A stretch of DNA of 64,000 bases from an uncultured Bacteroidota bacterium (GTDB taxonomy: Bacteria > Bacteroidota > Bacteroidia > Chitinophagales > Chitinophagaceae): positions 1 to 64,000 of the forward strand of contig CAIVEW010000022.1 of NCBI GenBank assembly GCA_903905065.1. Direction: 5' to 3'. Below the pieces are notes generated by a model that searched no databases, was not told where the DNA came from, and was given only the letters and a program-made list of their open reading frames with translations. How positions within the stretch are numbered: the first letter of the stretch is position 1; every line of letters begins with the position of its first letter. This document shows positions 23,128-32,486 of this stretch, piece after piece. The translations under genes and the position numbers were made by a program.

Positions 23128-26100
23128 CTACCTAAAATTCCTCCCGCCATAAAACACATCTTTCTGTTCTTCGACCTGGCCTTTGTTTGAGGGGAGGGCT
23201 TCGCTGCGCTCGTCGGCGCGGGAGAGGGTGAGGACGGGAGGGTCTTCGCTCTGGGTAACGGTGAGGCCGCGTAGTAATGCGGAGAGGTTGAAGCAGCGTT
23301 TCACCACTACATGTATCACTTCGCCTTCTTTCTGCACTTTGCCTTCTACCATCAGCAGCCGTGACTGCAGTATTTCTTTCCGGTACTGATCGAACAGCTT
23401 CTGGAATACGACGAGGTTGGCAATGCCGCCTTCGTCTTCTATAGTGATGAAGCATATGCCGCTGGCTGTGCTGGGCCGCTGGCGCACCAGCACCAGGCCG
23501 GCCACTTTTACCAGCGCGCCATCATTGAGCGCTGCAATATCCCTTGTAGCTGTTATGCCCAGCATCTGCAGCTTCTCCCGCACAAAACTTACGGGGTGGG
23601 CTTTTAACGACAGGCTCATGGATGCGTAGTCCTCTATTACATGCTCGGCATCGGTCATCAGGGGCAGTTGCATCTGCGGCTCAGTGGCGCTCTCTGATTG
23701 CTGGCCGGTATATATGCCGCTGGGTTTGTCTTTCAGCGCCGGCACTTCCCACCATGCCTCTCTGCGGTCAAGGCCCAGCGAACGGAACGCATCCGCATCA
23801 GTGAGCTTTTCTATTGCGGCCTGTGGCACTCCGGCATCGGGCAGTTGCTGCATAGTGGTGTAGCCGCTCCCCCGCCCTGCTATCAACACCTCCATATCGG
23901 CTTCACTAAGGCCACTTATATTCCGGAAGCCCAGGCGCACGACATAATACTTGCCTGCTCTTTCTTCCAGCATATTGTCCCACCACGAATAGTTGACATC
24001 TACAGGGCGCATTTCCACACCATGCTTGCGCGCGTCTATGACTATCTGGGCAGGCTGATAAAAACCCATAGGCAGGCTGTTCAATAAAGCAGCGGCAAAC
24101 ACATCAGGGTACTTCCACTTGATATAGGAAGACACATATACCAGCAGCGCAAAGCTGGCCGCATGGCTCTCCGGGAAGCCATAGCTGCCAAAGCCTTCCA
24201 GTTGCTTGAATACCCTAAGCGCAAACTCTTCGGTATAGCCCTTGGCGGTCATGCCCTCCACCAGTTTTTTCTGGAATGCACTAACCTTGCCCTTAGCTTT
24301 GAAGGTGGCCATGCTGCGACGAAGCTGGTCGGCCTCGGCGGGGGTGAAGCCTGCGGCCACAATGGCTATCTCCATGGCCTGCTCCTGGAAAAGCGGCACA
24401 CCCAAAGTGCGGCCTAGTATCTCCCTCAATTCTTCTGATGGATACTCCACTGGCTCCTTGCCATTTCGGCGGCGCAGGTAGGGATGCACCATATCTCCCT
24501 GTATAGGGCCGGGCCTTACTATGGCTACCTCTATCACCAGGTCATAAAAGCTGCGCGGCTGCAGCCGCGGCAGCATAGACATCTGTGCGCGGCTCTCTAT
24601 CTGGAAGACGCCTATGGTATCTGCATGGCAGATCATCTCATATACCTCCGGCACATCCTGTGGTATATTGGCCAGGGTATAGTGCTCGCCATAATGTTCC
24701 TTTGCCAGGTCGAACGCCTTGCGGATGCAGGTGAGCATGCCCAGCGCCAGCACATCCACCTTCAGGAAACCGAGCGCTTCTATATCGTCCTTATTCCACT
24801 CTATGCAGGTGCGGTCTTCCATGCGGGCATTCATGATGGGGCATAGCTGGTGCAGCTTGTTTTGCGTCATCACAAAGCCCCCTGTATGCTGGCCCAGTTG
24901 CCGCGGGAAACCAATAAGCTGCGATGTAAGCCCCAGCACTTTATGCAGGTGCGGATCATCGGGATTCAGGCCCTGCTCCAGTATGCGCTGCCGGTCGAAA
25001 GCCTCTTCTCTAAATGACCATATAGAACCAGACAAGCGGCTGATGGTATCTACCGACAAGCCCATGGCCTTACCCACATCGCGTATCGCTCCTTTATGCC
25101 GTTCCTGCGTTACGGTAGCTACAATGGCAGCCCGATCCCGGCCATACTTTTCGTAGATGTACTGTATCACTTCTTCCCGCCGCTCGTGCTCGAAGTCCAC
25201 ATCTATATCAGGTGGTTCATCCCGCGCATCCGACATAAAGCGGGCAAACAGCAATTTGAACTTGGAAGGATCTACAGACGTAATACCCAGGCAATAGCAC
25301 ACCACCGAATTGGCCGCGGAGCCACGCCCCTGGCACAGAATACCCCTGCCACGTGCAAAGCGCACAAGATCATAAACGGTTAAAAAGTAAGGCGCATAAT
25401 TTTTCTTCTCCATAAAGTCCAACTCATACTGTATGGTCTCTTTTACTTTGGCAGGTATACCATTGGGGAATTGTTCATGAGCGCCTTGCCATGCCAGGTA
25501 TACCAGTTCCTCCTGCGGAGTGCGCCCCTCACTGGTGATCTCTTCGGGGTATACATACTCCAGGCTATCCAGCGTGAACTGGCAGGCTGCGGCTATTTCC
25601 AGTGCACGGTCTATAGCATCCGGGTATTGTCGGAACAGGCGGTGCATTTCGGGTATTGGTTTCAGAAACCGTTCTGCATTCTGGTGTAGCCGGAAGCCGG
25701 CTGTGTGTATGGTACATTTTTCACGCACACAGGTGAGCACATCCTGCAGCTCCCGGCGGGCAGGCGAATGATAGTGCACATCATTGGTCGCTACCATGGG
25801 CACCTCCAGCCGGGATATGCGGTAAAGGCGCTTGCCATCATCGCCGCTATAAGAGCGATTGGCAGCTACATATAGATTTGCACCGAGGACTGCATGATAC
25901 TCACTCAGTGCGCTCTTGAAGGAATCGTCAAAATCAAATTGCTCATTGAGCTCCGCCGGCGGCACTACAATGAACTTCATGCCCTGCGCATGATCATATA
26001 CATCCTGCCGGTACAGGTCGCACTTCCCTTTTTCCGTGCGGAAGTTCCCCTTGGTGAGCAATGCACACAATCCACCCCAGGCTTCTTTGGTAGTGGGGTA

Positions 26101-26331
26101 TGCCAGCAGGCTGGGGCCATCCAGCAAATCGAGCCGACAGGCGGGTATGAGGCGTATGCCTTTTTGCTTTGCGGCTATATGTGCGCGCACTACGCCGGCT
26201 ACACTGTTCCTGTCGGTTATGGCAATAGCGGTATAGCCAAAAAAAGCGGCTTGCTCCGCCAGCTCATCGGGGTGCGATGCTCCGCGGAGGAAGGTGAAAT
26301 TAGAGGTTACTTGTAGTTCTGCGTAGTTCAT
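23128..26331 (-). CDS. dnaE2: Error-prone DNA polymerase III alpha subunit DnaE2
   Basis: A 1067-residue C-family polymerase used for lesion bypass and induced mutagenesis together with ImuA and ImuB. The PHP domain is at residues 1-200 (LQVTSNFTFLRGASHPDELA), the polymerase core contains PDIDVDFEHERREEVIQYIY with catalytic aspartates, and an OB fold follows (VKVAGLVLVRQRPSTASGIC). The C-terminus LTLSRADE...GGRNFR is typical of DnaE2 and not DnaE1. It is the third gene of the cassette, 33 bases after imuB. Confidence 0.95.
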   Translation of the reverse strand: MNYAELQVTSNFTFLRGASHPDELAEQAAFFGYTAIAITDRNSVAGVVRAHIAAKQKGIRLIPACRLDLLDGPSLLAYPTTKEAWGGLCALLTKGNFRTEKGKCDLYRQDVYDHAQGMKFIVVPPAELNEQFDFDDSFKSALSEYHAVLGANLYVAANRSYSGDDGKRLYRISRLEVPMVATNDVHYHSPARRELQDVLTCVREKCTIHTAGFRLHQNAERFLKPIPEMHRLFRQYPDAIDRALEIAAACQFTLDSLEYVYPEEITSEGRTPQEELVYLAWQGAHEQFPNGIPAKVKETIQYELDFMEKKNYAPYFLTVYDLVRFARGRGILCQGRGSAANSVVCYCLGITSVDPSKFKLLFARFMSDARDEPPDIDVDFEHERREEVIQYIYEKYGRDRAAIVATVTQERHKGAIRDVGKAMGLSVDTISRLSGSIWSFREEAFDRQRILEQGLNPDDPHLHKVLGLTSQLIGFPRQLGQHTGGFVMTQNKLHQLCPIMNARMEDRTCIEWNKDDIEALGFLKVDVLALGMLTCIRKAFDLAKEHYGEHYTLANIPQDVPEVYEMICHADTIGVFQIESRAQMSMLPRLQPRSFYDLVIEVAIVRPGPIQGDMVHPYLRRRNGKEPVEYPSEELREILGRTLGVPLFQEQAMEIAIVAAGFTPAEADQLRRSMATFKAKGKVSAFQKKLVEGMTAKGYTEEFALRVFKQLEGFGSYGFPESHAASFALLVYVSSYIKWKYPDVFAAALLNSLPMGFYQPAQIVIDARKHGVEMRPVDVNYSWWDNMLEERAGKYYVVRLGFRNISGLSEADMEVLIAGRGSGYTTMQQLPDAGVPQAAIEKLTDADAFRSLGLDRREAWWEVPALKDKPSGIYTGQQSESATEPQMQLPLMTDAEHVIEDYASMSLSLKAHPVSFVREKLQMLGITATRDIAALNDGALVKVAGLVLVRQRPSTASGICFITIEDEGGIANLVVFQKLFDQYRKEILQSRLLMVEGKVQKEGEVIHVVVKRCFNLSALLRGLTVTQSEDPPVLTLSRADERSEALPSNKGQVEEQKDVFYGGRNFR

Positions 26332-26364
26332 TCTTTAAATTCAAAATTCAAAAGCTGACCGTGG

Positions 26365-27867
26365 TTAAGCGAAAAACCCATGAATGAACCATTGGGCTTG
26401 TTGCTCGCCGGAATATCGCCCGGAGCGAAAGAGCCAATAGCGTTTTCCTTCCTCATCTTCTACCGTATAGTAGTCGCGCAGCTCACCTGCCTCCAGCCAC
26501 CATTCACGCTCTATGCGCTCGGGGCCATCTGCTTTTTTTATCTGGTGGAGCTGCTTTTTATAAATGAACAGCATAGGCGGATAGTCGGGCACGGGTACAG
26601 TTACTTCAATAGGTTCGGGGCGGGCAAGCAGGTTTGTTGGTCGCGGCCTGCTGGTGCGCCAATCAGTTGCCGGTGTTTCAGCAAGAGACCGTGTTGTTTT
26701 TATAGACCGCTCCGGCCAGTAATGCTCCTGCGGCAGAAACCTGCAAATGGTATCGGCGCCCACCTTGCCGGCAATGCGGTCCAGCAACTCTGCGAGGTCG
26801 GTATCGCCAAGGCCACAATTCTCTGCCATCCATAAAGACTCCTGACCGGCAACAATGTCTTCCACCTTGGTTGCTTCCAGCACAAACAACTCTATGCCCA
26901 GTGCGGGTTCTATACCGGGTATTTTAAGTTCAAACAGTTTGAACAGGTGGGCAATGTTGCGTGAGGCTATGTGGGTTGCTATCTCCACTTGTGTTATCCG
27001 GCTATCTACCCTGTAACATTTAAGGATCGCTGCACGCATACCTTTTTCCTCTCCCTTCAGCCGTTTACAAAGCGCTTCCAGTAATTTTTGTATGGCTATC
27101 TCTATGCCCCCGGCTGTTCTTATTGGTTCCAGGCAGGGCAGCCGCTCTTCGTATGGCGTTATATGCTGCAGGGGAATTATTACTTCGGGCTCTTTACCCA
27201 GTGCCTGGTCTAGCCGCAGCAGCAGGCCTTCCCCGAACCTGCGGCGCAGTGCGGAACGTTTTATGCCAATGAAGCTATTGATACTCCGAAACCCGAGTTT
27301 TTGCAGCCGCGCGAGGATAATGGGATCCAGCCGCAATGCAGCAGGCGGCATGGGCAGTAGTGCTGCTACACTGCACCAGGGTTCTACAATAGGGTTATGG
27401 CCAAACCTTGCTGCCGCCCATGCCATGCCGGGTGTATCTGCTATGGCAGCGCTCAGGTCATACCCCCTGCTGCGCAGTTTTACAATAATATCATTTAGAT
27501 ATTGTTGTTCCCCTCCCCACAGATGCGCACAGCCACTGATATCCAGCAGCAAGCCATCCGGCATATCAATAGCCGCAGATGGTGTGTACCGTATACACCA
27601 CTCGCCAATGGCTCGTAGCAAGCGCTCTGCCTGGCCCGGGATATCATCTACTACCTGCAGGCTGGGCACAATGGCTTTGGCATCAGCAGCAGCCATACCC
27701 GCACCTATGCCCTGTTTTTCTGCCTCTTTGTTTGTTGCTGTAATAATCACCCGCCCGTGTTCCTTAATGGTAAACACAAGAGGCTTGTTGGCCAGTTCCC
27801 GGTGACGAACCCTGTACCAATCTGTAACCAGGTACGGAAACCATATCGACATAAATCTTTTTGCCAT
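26365..27867 (-). CDS. imuB: ImuB, Y-family polymerase-like protein of the mutasome
   Basis: A 500-residue Y-family polymerase relative that bridges DnaE2 with the beta clamp and is thought to lack polymerase activity. The N-terminal acidic motif of active enzymes (DxFA) is replaced by SIWFPYLVTD, and the SxDE motif by MPDGLLLDISGCAHLWG, so catalytic acidic residues are missing. A helix-hairpin-helix segment (ILARLQKLGFRSINSFIGIK) and a little-finger-like domain follow. Its ATG overlaps the imuA stop by one base (TAATG). Confidence 0.93.
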   Translation of the reverse strand: MAKRFMSIWFPYLVTDWYRVRHRELANKPLVFTIKEHGRVIITATNKEAEKQGIGAGMAAADAKAIVPSLQVVDDIPGQAERLLRAIGEWCIRYTPSAAIDMPDGLLLDISGCAHLWGGEQQYLNDIIVKLRSRGYDLSAAIADTPGMAWAAARFGHNPIVEPWCSVAALLPMPPAALRLDPIILARLQKLGFRSINSFIGIKRSALRRRFGEGLLLRLDQALGKEPEVIIPLQHITPYEERLPCLEPIRTAGGIEIAIQKLLEALCKRLKGEEKGMRAAILKCYRVDSRITQVEIATHIASRNIAHLFKLFELKIPGIEPALGIELFVLEATKVEDIVAGQESLWMAENCGLGDTDLAELLDRIAGKVGADTICRFLPQEHYWPERSIKTTRSLAETPATDWRTSRPRPTNLLARPEPIEVTVPVPDYPPMLFIYKKQLHQIKKADGPERIEREWWLEAGELRDYYTVEDEEGKRYWLFRSGRYSGEQQAQWFIHGFFA

Positions 27868-28607
27868 TACCCTACCCTTCTAATTTGCTCCGGTATCACT
27901 ACCGTGATCAGTTTTTCTGTAATTAATTGGAATTGTCCGCTTTGCCATTCCATGGTCCATTTGCCGGGCTTACCGTTGCGTACCCTTAATAAGGCTACCT
28001 CCCAGCGGGGAAACCCCACCCCCGGCATGCCCGCTTCCAACTGGCTGGGCACTGGCTTTATCTGCCAGCGGGCCACACAGGCGGTAGTAGTGAGCCTTCG
28101 AGCATCTGTGCGCAAAATGAAACCCGTAACATGGCTGGTTTCCACCGCCAGTTGCAGCCTCCGGGACTGCATAAAGGTCAATTCACGCACTTCGGCAACA
28201 ATGCCTGCAAGGCCCTTACACTTTAAAGCCTCCTCCATTACCCACAGTGCTTCTTTATCATACTGCACATTCACGAAAATGATACGGTCAGGAGAAACCC
28301 CGAATGTGTGCAGGGCTACCGGGAACACCTTGCGTGCGGTGCTTATCCAAAGGCATGCACCACCCCGCTGCATCAGCGAGCCAAGCAACCCGGCTATAAA
28401 GCCACCCGAAGCCGCACCATGTTCCGGCTCAAAACTCAAAAACTCATGTATAGCACCTGTGGGGAAAAACCTGCCGGGAAAAGCAGCTTCTATATTTTCC
28501 AGGCCGGGTATTCTTTTGATATCGGCAGGTTGGCTCCTATATCCCTCCTGCTGCAAAATGTCTTTTTGCAGCTTGCTGATAATATCTTTTTTAGCATCGG
28601 GAAACAT
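27867..28607 (-). CDS. imuA: ImuA, RecA-like protein of the mutasome
   Basis: A 246-residue RecA/SulA-like protein, first gene of the imuA-imuB-dnaE2 operon. The RecA-like core is visible in GAIHEFLSFEPEHGAASGGF, but the Walker A motif is degenerate (no GKT/S), so ATP binding is doubtful. ImuA homologues act with ImuB and DnaE2 in damage tolerance. The start lies 30 bases from an operator palindrome shared with the divergent repressor, which probably controls the operon. Confidence 0.9.
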   Translation of the reverse strand: MFPDAKKDIISKLQKDILQQEGYRSQPADIKRIPGLENIEAAFPGRFFPTGAIHEFLSFEPEHGAASGGFIAGLLGSLMQRGGACLWISTARKVFPVALHTFGVSPDRIIFVNVQYDKEALWVMEEALKCKGLAGIVAEVRELTFMQSRRLQLAVETSHVTGFILRTDARRLTTTACVARWQIKPVPSQLEAGMPGVGFPRWEVALLRVRNGKPGKWTMEWQSGQFQLITEKLITVVIPEQIRRVG

Positions 28608-28632
28608 AGTTTGCTTTTTTAAAAAATCTTCT

Positions 28633-28679
28633 TACATTTGTTATTATAGATAACAATTGTTGGTTAGTAATAATAACAA
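28633..28679. promoter_or_regulatory. Operator region between imuA and the S24 repressor
   Basis: TTGTTAT-TATAG-ATAACAA (28638-28656) is a perfect 7-base-arm inverted repeat. Further half sites TTGTT (28657-28661) and AACAA (28675-28679) follow at once. The -7 element TACATTTG (28633-28640) of the repressor gene overlaps the first arm, so bound protein would block its own transcription and probably that of imuA. Confidence 0.7.
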
Positions 28680-28680
28680 A

Positions 28681-29493
28681 ATGGAAACTAAAAACCAAAA
28701 ATTATTTTGGGCCGAGAACTTAAAATTTCTCCGCAACCGGAAAAAACAGAGCCAGGATGAACTGGCAGCCAACCTGGGGATAACACGCGCCAAACTCAAT
28801 TCGCACGAGAATGGACTGAGTAAAAATCCGCCGCTGGAGGACCTGATACGTATCGCAGAATATTTTCAAATAGCGGTAGATACACTACTGAAAGTCAATC
28901 TTTTAAAGCTGGGAGAATTGAAATTGCGCGAGCTGGAATCGGGCAACGATATTTACATATCCGGCGGCAAGATCCGGGTGCTGTCTATAACCGTAAATGC
29001 AGATAACCGGGAGAATATTGAGTTCGTTCCGAAGAAAGCACGGGCAGGCTACCTCACCAGTTTTAATGACCCGGAATTCATAGCCCAGCTACCAAAATTC
29101 TCACTACCCCACCTACCGCAAAACAGGACCTACCGGATGTTCCCCACCGAGGGAGATAGCATGCTGCCCATACCGGAAAATTGCCTGGTGATCGCAGAAT
29201 ATGTGGCCGACTGGACCAGCTTAAAAAACACCCCCTGCATTGTGATCATGAAAAGCGAGCAGACCTTTTTGTTTAAAATGGCCAGCCTGATCACCGCCAA
29301 CCAATCGTTATTGCTGCACTCCCTGAATGCAGAATATAAAGACAAAGAAGTATGGGTGGGCGATGTGCTGGAAGTGTGGAGATATCACAGCCATATCACC
29401 GATATGATACCCACCAGTGACAATGGGATGATGCAGCAGATATTGAACTATGTAAAAGAGATACGTTTTGATGTGAACAGCCTGAAGAGCTAG
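28681..29493 (+). CDS. XRE-type HTH, S24 self-cleaving repressor (LexA/CI-like)
   Basis: A 270-residue repressor. Residues 9-70 form a Cro/C1 helix-turn-helix (QSQDELAANLGITRAKLNSH). The C-terminal S24 domain has the nucleophile in TEGDSMLPI (S160), a likely lysine in FLFKMAS (K199) and an Ala-Gly cleavage bond in KKARAGYL (A122-G123). The frame opens at a TTG (28657), but the ATG at 28681 gives the proper N-terminus and leaves the operator outside the gene. It is divergent from imuA and is likely its DNA-damage-responsive repressor, a LexA substitute. Confidence 0.9.
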   Translation: METKNQKLFWAENLKFLRNRKKQSQDELAANLGITRAKLNSHENGLSKNPPLEDLIRIAEYFQIAVDTLLKVNLLKLGELKLRELESGNDIYISGGKIRVLSITVNADNRENIEFVPKKARAGYLTSFNDPEFIAQLPKFSLPHLPQNRTYRMFPTEGDSMLPIPENCLVIAEYVADWTSLKNTPCIVIMKSEQTFLFKMASLITANQSLLLHSLNAEYKDKEVWVGDVLEVWRYHSHITDMIPTSDNGMMQQILNYVKEIRFDVNSLKS

Positions 29494-29522
29494 GGCAATA
29501 TTATTAAAAAAACGAAACTATT

Positions 29523-30110
29523 ATGAAAATGGACACAATGCTATACATGTTTGCACTTATGCCTACTAACGAAGTATCGTCATACATCCAGTCAAGAAGA
29601 GAGGAGCTTTTCGAAAGATTCGGTTTCAGCAAAGCCCTGAAGCCGCCGGTACACATTACTTTGTATGATCCTTTCCATATAAAAAAGGAAAGTGCTGCGT
29701 CGTTTGAAAACGCGGTTGATCAGCTTCAAAAGTGGGCCGACTCACAACCACCGTTTCAGATCGATCTGCAGGATTATGGCTTTTTTGAAAACCCGAAGAC
29801 ACCTGTGGTATATATAGATGTGAAAAAAACCAGCAAAATAAAGGACCTGCAGGCCAACTTCATTAAGAAACTGAAGCAATATATAGCTACCGAAGACAAA
29901 CCAAAGACCTACAAACCTCATGTAACCATTGGTTACCGGGATATAACCCCGGATGTATTCCCGGCAATAAAAAATTATTATTCCAATCAGACCTTTAGCG
30001 CATCCTTTGCCTGCAGCACGTTTTACTTATGGAGACACAATGGGCAAAACTGGCAAATACTCAAAACATTTCATCTTAACGGAGCAGTGTCTCAGTTGTC
30101 GCTTTTTTAA
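29523..30110 (+). CDS. 2'-5' RNA ligase/cyclic phosphodiesterase-family protein
   Basis: A 195-residue protein of the 2H phosphoesterase superfamily. The two HxT signatures are PPVHITLYDP (H44) and KPHVTIGYRD (H133), spaced as in bacterial ThpR/LigT proteins. It may open 2',3'-cyclic phosphates or ligate RNA. It follows the S24 repressor by about 30 bases on the same strand and may be co-transcribed, though a functional tie to mutagenesis is unproven. It ends 5 bases from a convergent gene. Confidence 0.88.
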   Translation: MKMDTMLYMFALMPTNEVSSYIQSRREELFERFGFSKALKPPVHITLYDPFHIKKESAASFENAVDQLQKWADSQPPFQIDLQDYGFFENPKTPVVYIDVKKTSKIKDLQANFIKKLKQYIATEDKPKTYKPHVTIGYRDITPDVFPAIKNYYSNQTFSASFACSTFYLWRHNGQNWQILKTFHLNGAVSQLSLF

Positions 30111-30115
30111 GAAGA

Positions 30116-31012
30116 TCACTTCATCCATTGCTCGATCATCTTTTGATCCAGCTCATTAACAGTTGTATTGGCTTCCACCATTCCATTGTTTACCCACATG
30201 ATCTGCGGGTACTCGCCGCCGGTGATCTTGTCAAACGGCTCACTTGCCAGGCGGGTATGAGGGATATCCTCGGCATGGGTATAGTCCCAGAAACGCTTGA
30301 GATCGGCAGTCGTATCACCTACTACCAGGAAGAAAGGGATAGCAGGGTTGCGCTCCTTCATCTCGTGCATGAGTTTGGCGGCATGGCGGCAATGAATACA
30401 TTCCGGGCTGGCGAAAGTGATGATATGCTTGCCCTTGGAGAGATCAAGCGGGGGAACATTTTTAGGGTCGCCATAAATGGCTGTAAAGTCCAGCTTGTAT
30501 GGCGCAAAGATGGGGTTCATCAAATAGGCCAGCGAAAACGCGCAAACCATATGCGCAATAGGGATGAAATTGGACCATTCCGCACGCAGCCCTTTGTGGT
30601 AACGCATCAATACCCAGATAACCAATAGCAGTATCCCATTCTTTATCAGCGATGTGGAGGGCGACATCCAGATATTAGTACCGAAGCAGCCGCAGTTCAC
30701 ATCATTACCGGCCTTGATCCATAACCACACCAGGTAAACGGAGAAGCCAGCTATCAGTAAGAAGGCAGCCTTCAGTACCCAATTGTTCTTACCGAAATAA
30801 TGAAAGATCATCAGCGAGCCCAGGCCAGCCTCGAGGCCTATGAAGAACCTTGCCAGTATAGAGGCTGTCATATAATGCACATGCGCCTGGCTCGCTATGT
30901 TGTACTCGAAAGCCTGTATAGTGGGAAACAGCTTGGTGTATGCCGAAAAGAGGAATGTGGCCCCGGTGGCAATAGCCAGGATAACAAATACTATTTTGGG
31001 GATCTTCTGCAT
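30116..31012 (-). CDS. MauE/DoxX-like membrane protein with C-terminal thioredoxin-like domain
   Basis: A 298-residue protein. The first half has four to five membrane helices of the MauE/DoxX redox family (FVILAIATGATFLFSAYTKL; ARFFIGLEAGLGSLMIF) and a CGCFG motif in an external loop. The second half is a thioredoxin-like domain facing the periplasm with the active-site motif CIHC in FASPECIHCRHAAKLMHEM. Together they probably transfer electrons for disulfide handling. It is convergent to the RNA ligase-like gene. Confidence 0.85.
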   Translation of the reverse strand: MQKIPKIVFVILAIATGATFLFSAYTKLFPTIQAFEYNIASQAHVHYMTASILARFFIGLEAGLGSLMIFHYFGKNNWVLKAAFLLIAGFSVYLVWLWIKAGNDVNCGCFGTNIWMSPSTSLIKNGILLLVIWVLMRYHKGLRAEWSNFIPIAHMVCAFSLAYLMNPIFAPYKLDFTAIYGDPKNVPPLDLSKGKHIITFASPECIHCRHAAKLMHEMKERNPAIPFFLVVGDTTADLKRFWDYTHAEDIPHTRLASEPFDKITGGEYPQIMWVNNGMVEANTTVNELDQKMIEQWMK

Positions 31013-31427
31013 AAAATTGATCTATTAAATCAAGAGCGAACAAATAAATGACATAATTACACAAAATATAAAAAATGATTAGGATTATAAGATTAAAGAA
31101 TTTTCCGGATTGGATGATTCACAGGCCCCTCTGGTCCTCGTTTGAAACAGCCTGTCCCGAACGCTTTCGGGAAGGGTCAAACGGAGCGGCGTTTGCAACG
31201 CCCTATTCAATAGCTTTTCTCTTACTATAAATAGATATTTCGTCTTGGTGCGCATCCATTATTTATAGACCTTTGTACCACAAATTGCAGTTTTTCCACT
31301 GCTCATTTTTCATTCCCCGAAAATTAAAGTATCAGTTGATCGATAAATCCCGGCTGACAAAGGCAACTGCCGACTGAAAAACTGGTGTATCTTTATTGAT
31401 TGTTTGTTATCATTAAAAAACCAGTTT
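31013..31427. other. Intergenic region with a dispersed repeat
   Basis: About 415 bases upstream of two divergent genes. It holds repeat copy 2 (31135-31205) and otherwise AT-rich sequence. No coding frame is supported. Confidence 0.5.
31135..31205 (+). repeat. Dispersed intergenic repeat, copy 2
   Basis: TCCCGAA-CGCT-TTCGGGA (31154-31171) forms the central hairpin; GGCGTT-TGC-AACGCC (31188-31202) forms a second one. The order CCTCG, CCCGAA-N4-TTCGGGAAGG, GTTTGCAACG matches copy 1 at 22481-22550 read on the other strand. Confidence 0.6.
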
Positions 31428-31967
31428 ATGAAGGCCATATATGTGCTTCTTTTCTTCGCGTTCCTCCAAAACGCAAACGGGCAGGACTATTGCAAAAAGA
31501 TAAAGAAAGAAATTAGCCCTGATGGGTATAACCGCAGCTATTTCTCCCCTTTCAGCGAAAAAAACATGCCTGCCATCAGGATAACCCGCGTTGTAGACTC
31601 CAACCCGGAAGACGATGAGTTCGATAACTTCTTCATTATATTTAGGATTCCCGGCGGGGATGTCGGTTCCATATTTACAACTGGACCTGATGACAAGGTT
31701 GTGGAAAAGAAAGAAAAAACGATGAAAATTGAGTTTGATGATCATTCCGTAATCACAACCGATACGGTGCAGATAAACCACGATATGACTGACGACAAAG
31801 CCGAGGTGATCAGAACCCTTTACTTCCCCATCGATGATGGCAATTACAAAGATTTTACTACAAAGAAGATAGTTAAGTATACACTAGGCACAATAGAAAG
31901 AAAGTTTGCCGCAGATAGCGCCAGCGCGGTAATGCACTATGTACAATGTATCAAGGCGGAGAAATAA
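31428..31967 (+). CDS. Secreted hypothetical protein
   Basis: A 179-residue protein with a signal peptide MKAIYVLLFFAFLQNANGQD, cleaved probably after NANG. The mature part is soluble and beta-rich (VGSIFTTGPDDKVVEKKEKT). No family is recognised. The frame opens at a TTG eight codons earlier, but the signal peptide begins at the ATG at 31428-31430. Confidence 0.65.
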   Translation: MKAIYVLLFFAFLQNANGQDYCKKIKKEISPDGYNRSYFSPFSEKNMPAIRITRVVDSNPEDDEFDNFFIIFRIPGGDVGSIFTTGPDDKVVEKKEKTMKIEFDDHSVITTDTVQINHDMTDDKAEVIRTLYFPIDDGNYKDFTTKKIVKYTLGTIERKFAADSASAVMHYVQCIKAEK

Positions 31968-31994
31968 GGAGTTCAGTATTTCCCTACCGGTGCA

Positions 31995-32486
31995 TTATTG
32001 CTCCGTTTTCCGCGTTATGGGTATCCATATCTCTTCTTCTGAGTCGGGACTATCGTTTTTATATTTTTCACCAAGGATCTCAAAATGTGGCCTGTTATCC
32101 AGGGTGTATCCGGATGATGGTAACCACGTGCCGTAAATGTATTGGAATACTTGAGCACCACCACTTGCCGGCCCCCGATAGGTGAAGACCGCATACATTC
32201 CACCAGGCAAGATGAATACCGCCATTCCGGCGGGTACTTCCTCGGCATCTGAAACCGCCATGGCAGCCCATTTGATAAATTCTGCGCCCGGCTCAAAATC
32301 CGCAAAGTACGAAGGGTCATATACCTGCAACGAATACAGATCCTCGCCTATTACATTCCTGATCTCCTTGCGCTGTTGCATGAAACTACGCCATAACTCA
32401 CCCGTTCTGTTAGCGGCCAAAGACATAACCATTGATTTCCCGATCAGTTTCTTTTCCGCGATCGTTCGTATTGTTGGTGTCATCAT
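31995..32486 (-). CDS. GyrI-like small-molecule-binding protein
   Basis: A 163-residue stand-alone GyrI/effector-binding (SOUL-like) domain. Recognisable parts are IRTIAEKKLIGKSMVMSL at the start, AAMAVSDAEEVPAGMAVFIL in the middle and YTLDNRPHFEILGEKY near the end. Some GyrI relatives inhibit DNA gyrase, others bind drugs. Its ATG overlaps the stop of the pentapeptide gene by 4 bases, so the two form an operon. Confidence 0.85.
   Translation of the reverse strand: MMTPTIRTIAEKKLIGKSMVMSLAANRTGELWRSFMQQRKEIRNVIGEDLYSLQVYDPSYFADFEPGAEFIKWAAMAVSDAEEVPAGMAVFILPGGMYAVFTYRGPASGGAQVFQYIYGTWLPSSGYTLDNRPHFEILGEKYKNDSPDSEEEIWIPITRKTEQ

Noticed and set aside
23200-23280. GC-rich stretch near the dnaE2 end, suspected repeat insertion
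   Set aside because: The encoded LTLSRADE segment is native to DnaE2 proteins, so no insertion is needed.
23183-26316. Many plus-strand frames opposite dnaE2
   Set aside because: All are shadows of the well-conserved polymerase gene.
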